From positions 1 through 64,000 of the forward strand of contig NZ_JARKPQ010000299.1 of assembly GCF_029975155.1 (NCBI RefSeq): DNA of 64,000 nt, given 5' to 3'. Under the pieces are notes generated by a model, which did not search any database, had not been told where the DNA came from, and worked only from the letters and a program-made list of their open reading frames with translations. Positions 60,164 through 64,000 of the stretch are shown one piece after another; within the stretch, counting starts at the first letter, position 1; the number at the start of each line of letters is the position of its first letter. The translations under genes and the position numbers were made by a program. This DNA is from Propionicimonas sp. Its GTDB lineage: Bacteria > Actinomycetota > Actinomycetes > Propionibacteriales > Propionibacteriaceae.

Positions 60164-61546
60164 TCACCTCATCCTGACCGCGCGCGATCTCCCCGCGGAA
60201 CCCCGGCCGCGCCGAAGTAAATTACTTCTCGAACGCCCCCAGGGACCCCTGACCTCGATGGACCACCAATGCCACGACGCAGTGCCGAAGACACCCGCCG
60301 CCGGTTGATCGCGATCGGGCTGCAACTCCTGCATGAGCGCGGACCGTCCGCCGCGGTGGGTCACATCCGGCTCAGTTCGGTGCTGCGCCGGGCCGGCATG
60401 ACCACCGGCGCGGCGTACCGGATCTGGGAGGACCAGACCGCCTACCAGCGGGAGTTGGCGCTGGAGGCGGTGCGCTACCGCGACCGCGTCTCCAACGAGC
60501 GAACCGCGGCCGCAGCGATCCCCACGATGCTCGATCCGGCCGGTACCTGGTACGACGCGATCCGGCAGGGCTCGGAACCGAACCTGCGCAGCTACCCCCA
60601 GGACGTCGCCTTCCTGACCACGCTGGCGATCCGGGCCAGCTCGTACAACGACCAGGAGCTGGTCGAGGCCGGCCGTCGCCGGCATGAGGAGGCACTGGCC
60701 TCCTACGGCGAGGTGTACGACGCCGTGCTGCGGTGGAGCGGACGGCGGATGCGGACCGGATTCACCCTGCACGACCTCGCGGCCGCGCTGGCCGCCGTCT
60801 CCGAGGGCTTCGGCCTGCAGAACGCGGCCGGCGTCCCGCACGAGCGGTTGCCCCTCGATCCCACGGCGAGCGGACCGGGAGACCGAGACTGGTCGCTGCT
60901 CGCGGTGGTCGCGGTCGCCGTCTGCGAGCACATGACCGAGCCGGATCCGCAGGCGCCCCCCTTCGACGTCGCGATGCTTCCCGCCCAGTGGCTGGCGGCC
61001 GCCTCGACCCGGGAGTGACCGGCCGGCGATCTCCAGCCGGTCAGTCGCCGCACAGCCTCGGAGCATCCGCCCTAGGCCGTGTTGCGGCACCTCGGAGCGG
61101 GGAACGACCGTCGCCTCGGCAGCGTAGTAACCCGCCGGACCCTGATTGGGCAGGTGGAACGACGTCCCGTCGTCGAGGACGAGGGCTGTGCCCGCGTCGT
61201 AGCCGGCGAGCCCGTACACCCACAGCGTCCGGTACACCTCGCCGGCGCCGGTGAAACGCATCACGGTGATCCGACGCTGCTCCAGCTCGGCGGCGCTGTA
61301 CGAGCGCAGCGCGAGCCGGTCGTACGGGAAGGCGGTCTGACAGAGCGTGCGCGCGCCGTCGCCCTCGAGCACGTGGAGGTCGGCCGCCGCGTGGTCGCCG
61401 TAGGTGTTGAAGATCTCCACGCGGGTGACGTCGTCAGGGCACGGTGCGAAGGCAGCGGTGGAGGATGTGCACGCGCCGAGCAGGGTGAGCATCACCACCC
61501 CGGCGACCGTTCCGACCACGGCGGCCCGCCAGAAGCCGGCCCTCAC
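60164..61546 (-). CDS. Lipoprotein gene with uncertain 3' end
   Basis: From the GTG at 61546 (GAAGGTGAG upstream) the frame encodes a signal peptide with lipobox LLGAC (Cys about 21) and a plausible secreted domain of about 150 residues, with EIFNTYGDHAAADLHVLEGD, RITVMRFTGAGEVYRTLWVYG and PNQGPAGYYAAEATVVP. After about residue 175 (near 61020) the frame stays open to 60164, but that part is antisense to the TetR gene and has shadow-like Arg/Gly-rich composition. Either the stop codon was lost or a frameshift lies near 61020-61080, where another frame ends at 61041. Only 61019-61546 is likely real coding. Confidence 0.5.
   Translation of the reverse strand: MRAGFWRAAVVGTVAGVVMLTLLGACTSSTAAFAPCPDDVTRVEIFNTYGDHAAADLHVLEGDGARTLCQTAFPYDRLALRSYSAAELEQRRITVMRFTGAGEVYRTLWVYGLAGYDAGTALVLDDGTSFHLPNQGPAGYYAAEATVVPRSEVPQHGLGRMLRGCAATDRLEIAGRSLPGRGGRQPLGGKHRDVEGGRLRIRLGHVLADGDRDHREQRPVSVSRSARRGIEGQPLVRDAGRVLQAEALGDGGQRGREVVQGESGPHPPSAPPQHGVVHLAVGGQCLLMPATAGLDQLLVVVRAGPDRQRGQEGDVLGVAAQVRFRALPDRVVPGTGRIEHRGDRCGRGSLVGDAVAVAHRLQRQLPLVGGLVLPDPVRRAGGHAGPAQHRTEPDVTHRGGRSALMQELQPDRDQPAAGVFGTASWHWWSIEVRGPWGRSRSNLLRRGRGSAGRSRAVRMR
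60214..60228. promoter_or_regulatory. Palindromic operator candidate for the TetR regulator
   Basis: GAAGTAAATTACTTC is a perfect 15-bp palindrome and one of the few A/T-rich stretches of this region. It lies in the 149-bp divergent gap between the phospholipase and TetR genes. TetR-family proteins commonly bind such sites. Likely autoregulation and control of the phospholipase. Confidence 0.65.
60269..61018 (+). CDS. TetR-family transcriptional regulator
   Basis: 249 aa. N-terminal helix-turn-helix (AEDTRRRLIAIGLQLL ... RLSSVLRRAGMTTGAAYRIW) followed by an all-helical ligand-binding domain. The ligand is unknown; the neighbour is a secreted phospholipase, so lipid or acyl signals are plausible. 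ATG at 60269. A perfect palindrome lies 41 bp upstream. Confidence 0.85.
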   Translation: MPRRSAEDTRRRLIAIGLQLLHERGPSAAVGHIRLSSVLRRAGMTTGAAYRIWEDQTAYQRELALEAVRYRDRVSNERTAAAAIPTMLDPAGTWYDAIRQGSEPNLRSYPQDVAFLTTLAIRASSYNDQELVEAGRRRHEEALASYGEVYDAVLRWSGRRMRTGFTLHDLAAALAAVSEGFGLQNAAGVPHERLPLDPTASGPGDRDWSLLAVVAVAVCEHMTEPDPQAPPFDVAMLPAQWLAAASTRE

Positions 61547-61645
61547 GGGATGCTCACCTTCGGCCACTGGGACGGCTCGGCGGGCGTGTTCGCAGCCGGA
61601 TCGGACGGGGTGCCGGAGTCCCCTGCCACGGCTCACGCGGCTCCC

Positions 61646-63322
61646 TCAGCCGCGCACGGACGCCAGCAGCTCGCGCGCGTGGGCGAGGCTGGAATCGCTC
61701 GACTCGAGCCCGCCCATCATCCGGGCGAGGGTCTCCAGGCGCTCGTCGTCGGTGACCAGACGGACGCCGCTGGTGGTCACCGACCCGTCGTCGGACTTCG
61801 CCACCACGTAGTGCCGGTCGGCGAACGCGGCCACCTGGGCGAGGTGGGTGACCACGATCACCTGGCAGCGTTCGGCCAGCCGGGCCAGCCGCCTGCCGAT
61901 CTCGAGGGCCACCGCGCCGCCGACGCCGGCGTCCACCTCGTCGAAGACGAAGGTCTCCCCGGACGCCTCCGTGGCCAGCACCACCTCCAGGGCCAACCGG
62001 ACGCGACTCAACTCGCCACCGGAGGCGACCTTGCCCAACGGGCCGGGCGCGCTGCCCGGATTGGCCGAGAACAGCAGGTTCACCTGGTCGGCACCGTTCG
62101 GTCCCAGCTCGGACGGGGTGAGTTCGAACGCCAGCCGAGCCTTCGGCATGGCCAGTGCCGTGAGTTCGGCCGCCACCAGTCGGGCCAGCTCACCGGCCGC
62201 CGCCTGCCGCTGGGCGGTGATCCGGTCCGCGGCCGACCGCAGCCGCTCGTCCAGGCCGTCGATGGTCACGCGCAGTTCCGCGACCCGGTCGTCGCCGGCG
62301 TCCAGCTGGGTGACCCGGCCGACCGCGTCGGCAGCCCAGGCCAGCACCTCGTCGACGGTGTCGCCGTACTTGCGGGTGAGGTGCGCGAGCTCGGCGCGGC
62401 GGCCGGCGATCCACTCCAGGCGCAGCGGGTCCGCGTCCAGGCTCGCGGCGTACGAGGCGAGGGACGACGCCACGTCGGCCAGCCCGGCCGCGGCCCCGGC
62501 GAGTTCCTCCGCGATCGGCGCCAGCTCCGCATCCTTCTCCACGGCGGGCGCCAGCGCCTTGCGGGCAGCACCCGCGAGGCTGAGCGCGTCGGGTGTGTCG
62601 TAGGCGTCCTCGTCGCCGGCGAGCGCGATCAGCGCGGCGTGCGCGGCCCGTCGCAGGTCGTCCACCGCCTGCAACCGCACGGCCTCGGCGGCGAGCGCCC
62701 GATCCTCGCCCGGCTGCGGATCGACCGTGGCGATCTCGTCGAGCCCGAAGCGCAGCAGGTCGAGCTCCCTGGCCCTGGCCTGCGACTGCGTGGTGAGTTC
62801 CGCCAGCTCCGCTGCCGCCGCCCGGCGCGCCGCATAGTCGGCGCGATACGTCTCGAGGTCCGTGGCGAGCGCCGCCCCGGCGTACCGGTCGAGCACCTCC
62901 AGCTGCCGCTCGGTGGTGCCCAGCCGCAGCTGTTCGGACTGGCCGTGCACGGTCACCCATTCCCCGACCAGCGCCGCCCCTGTGGCCAGCGGCACCTGCG
63001 CACCACCGACCGTCATCCGCGAGCGGTTGGCGCCCAGATGGCGGCTGACCAGCACCTCGCCGTCCTCGGTCTCGGCACCCAACTCCGCCAGGAGCTCGGC
63101 CTGGTCACCCGCGACCTGCCAGCGCCCCTCCACCAGCGCCCGGGACGCGCCGGAGCGCACCAGCCGCGGGTCGGCCTTCGCCCCGGCCAGCAGCGCCAGC
63201 CCGGTGACGATCATCGTCTTGCCCGCACCGGTCTCGCCGGTGACGGCCGTGAACCCCGGACCGGGCTCGACGGTGGCGTCGCCGATCACCCCCAGATCGG
63301 CGATCCGGAGCTCAGCGAGCAT
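61646..63322 (-). CDS. recN: DNA repair protein RecN
   Basis: 558 aa SMC-like ATPase of double-strand break repair. Walker A GETGAGKTMIV near residue 33; long coiled-coil middle; C-terminal signature LSRVRLALEVVLA and Walker B ETFVFDEVDAGVGG. The ATG at 63322 overlaps the nadK stop by 11 bp. nadK-recN is a conserved actinobacterial pair. No SOS box is seen at its start because it is inside the nadK operon. Confidence 0.94.
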   Translation of the reverse strand: MLAELRIADLGVIGDATVEPGPGFTAVTGETGAGKTMIVTGLALLAGAKADPRLVRSGASRALVEGRWQVAGDQAELLAELGAETEDGEVLVSRHLGANRSRMTVGGAQVPLATGAALVGEWVTVHGQSEQLRLGTTERQLEVLDRYAGAALATDLETYRADYAARRAAAAELAELTTQSQARARELDLLRFGLDEIATVDPQPGEDRALAAEAVRLQAVDDLRRAAHAALIALAGDEDAYDTPDALSLAGAARKALAPAVEKDAELAPIAEELAGAAAGLADVASSLASYAASLDADPLRLEWIAGRRAELAHLTRKYGDTVDEVLAWAADAVGRVTQLDAGDDRVAELRVTIDGLDERLRSAADRITAQRQAAAGELARLVAAELTALAMPKARLAFELTPSELGPNGADQVNLLFSANPGSAPGPLGKVASGGELSRVRLALEVVLATEASGETFVFDEVDAGVGGAVALEIGRRLARLAERCQVIVVTHLAQVAAFADRHYVVAKSDDGSVTTSGVRLVTDDERLETLARMMGGLESSDSSLAHARELLASVRG

Positions 63323-64000
63323 GGGCGGCGTCCCGTTCCGCCGCGCCGCGCCAGCCGTCGACCGGCAGCCCGAACTTGCGCACCAGGCGGTTCACGAACG
63401 GCTGCACGGACGTGCGGGCGAGCCGCAGCCGGTGCCGGCCCACCGTGGCCACGATCTCCATGCCGCCGGTGACGTCGGTCGTCCGGCGCCCGTCGCACCA
63501 CACCACGCCGCCGGGGCTGCCACCGGGCAGCATCTCGATCGAGACGACGGTCTGCTCCCCCAGCACCAGCGGACGCGCGAACAGCGCGTGCGCGCTGAGG
63601 GGCACCAGCAGCAGCGCGGACAGGTCGGGCCAGATCACCGGGCCGTGGGCGGAGAAGGCGTAGGCTGTGGAGCCGGTCGGGGTCGCGACCAGCACTCCGT
63701 CCGTGGCCCACCGGGACAGCGGCCGGTCGTCGATCCGCACGAGCACCTCGATCATGCGCTCGCGGGCGAGCTTCTCCACCGAGATCTCGTTGATGGCGAA
63801 GGAGTGCCACAGCTCCTCCCCGCCCCGTTCGGCCCGCACGGACACCTCGATGGTCATCCGCTCCTCGACCTCGTAGTCGCCGCGGGCGACGTGCTCGATC
63901 AGGGTGGGCACCTGCGACGACTCGAGCTCGGCGAGGAAGCCCACGTGGCCGAGGTTCACGCCCAGCACCGGTACGCGCCGGGGCAGCGCCCACTCCGCGG
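63312..64000 (-). CDS. nadK: NAD kinase (N-terminal part outside the window)
   Basis: The C-terminal 229 residues are visible; the gene enters from the right edge in the frame ALPRRVPVLGVNLGHVGF. NAD kinase motifs are LGVNLGHVGFLAE, NEISVEKLARERMIE, and TDGVLVATPTGSTAYAFSAHGPVI. The GGDGT phosphate-binding motif should lie just outside the window. Phosphorylates NAD to NADP. Its stop overlaps the recN start. Confidence 0.93.
   Translation of the reverse strand, partial: AEWALPRRVPVLGVNLGHVGFLAELESSQVPTLIEHVARGDYEVEERMTIEVSVRAERGGEELWHSFAINEISVEKLARERMIEVLVRIDDRPLSRWATDGVLVATPTGSTAYAFSAHGPVIWPDLSALLLVPLSAHALFARPLVLGEQTVVSIEMLPGGSPGGVVWCDGRRTTDVTGGMEIVATVGRHRLRLARTSVQPFVNRLVRKFGLPVDGWRGAAERDAAHAR

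Overview
The window is about 70% G+C, gene-dense, and rich in GTG starts and ATGA/TGATG stop-start overlaps. It carries an actinobacterial gene set: AdnAB recombination nuclease, PknG, PafA Pup ligase, an imuA'-imuB-dnaE2 mutasome with a TCGAAC-N4-GTTCGA SOS box, large NAD-glutamate dehydrogenase, and nudC-adnBA ... DUF3107 ... DEAD-helicase and nadK-recN ... pyrG-nudix-xerD ... parA-scpA-scpB-rluB neighbourhoods like those of mycobacteria. I infer a high-GC actinobacterium, possibly Propionibacteriales; the genus cannot be fixed by eye.

Layout. 1-281: a 120-bp tandem repeat. 282-7632 (minus): nudC, adnB, adnA. 7964-19624 (plus): an almost gap-free nine-gene operon (TelA family, XpaC-like, CbxX-type AAA ATPase, GlnX-like membrane protein, coiled-coil protein, PknG kinase, PP2C phosphatase, von Willebrand A protein, FHA protein). 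It reads as a membrane-linked Ser/Thr phospho-signalling and stress system. 19830-22824 (plus): DUF3107, a tiny leader-like ORF with a hairpin, a RIO1-type kinase and a DEAD-box helicase. 22919-25140 (minus): trpS and a PHP phosphoesterase. 25283-31042: a ribose-type sugar ABC operon diverging from a ROK regulator and a lone ABC ATPase, with a promoter and paired operators between them. 31068-35804 (minus): NAD-glutamate dehydrogenase. 35862-39080: a DUF2505 protein, a secreted DUF4082-SGNH hydrolase, a small protein and an L,D-transpeptidase.

39246-42970 is visibly lower in G+C and looks acquired: a secreted metalloprotease with a coupled lipoprotein, a truncated copy of that lipoprotein, a remnant of a second dnaE2 3' end and a probably frameshifted small gene. 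43024-49191 (minus) is the SOS-controlled mutasome, whose promoter spacer holds the LexA box. 49306-54196 (minus): pafA, rluB, scpB, scpA, a ribbon-helix-helix protein and parA. 54200-55858 (minus): an unrecognised three-gene module with a collagen-like glycine-rich protein. 56202-59471 (minus): xerD, an ADP-ribose pyrophosphatase and pyrG. 59580-61546: a secreted phospholipase A2, a divergent TetR regulator with a palindromic operator, and a lipoprotein gene without a clear 3' end. 61646-64000 (minus): recN and the start-truncated nadK.

A second theme is dispersed repeats. At least five families of short, mostly palindromic elements recur between genes and, strikingly, inside genes. There they always keep the reading frame and add recurring low-complexity peptides to AdnB, DnaE2, ImuB, ScpB and at least four proteins of the PknG operon.
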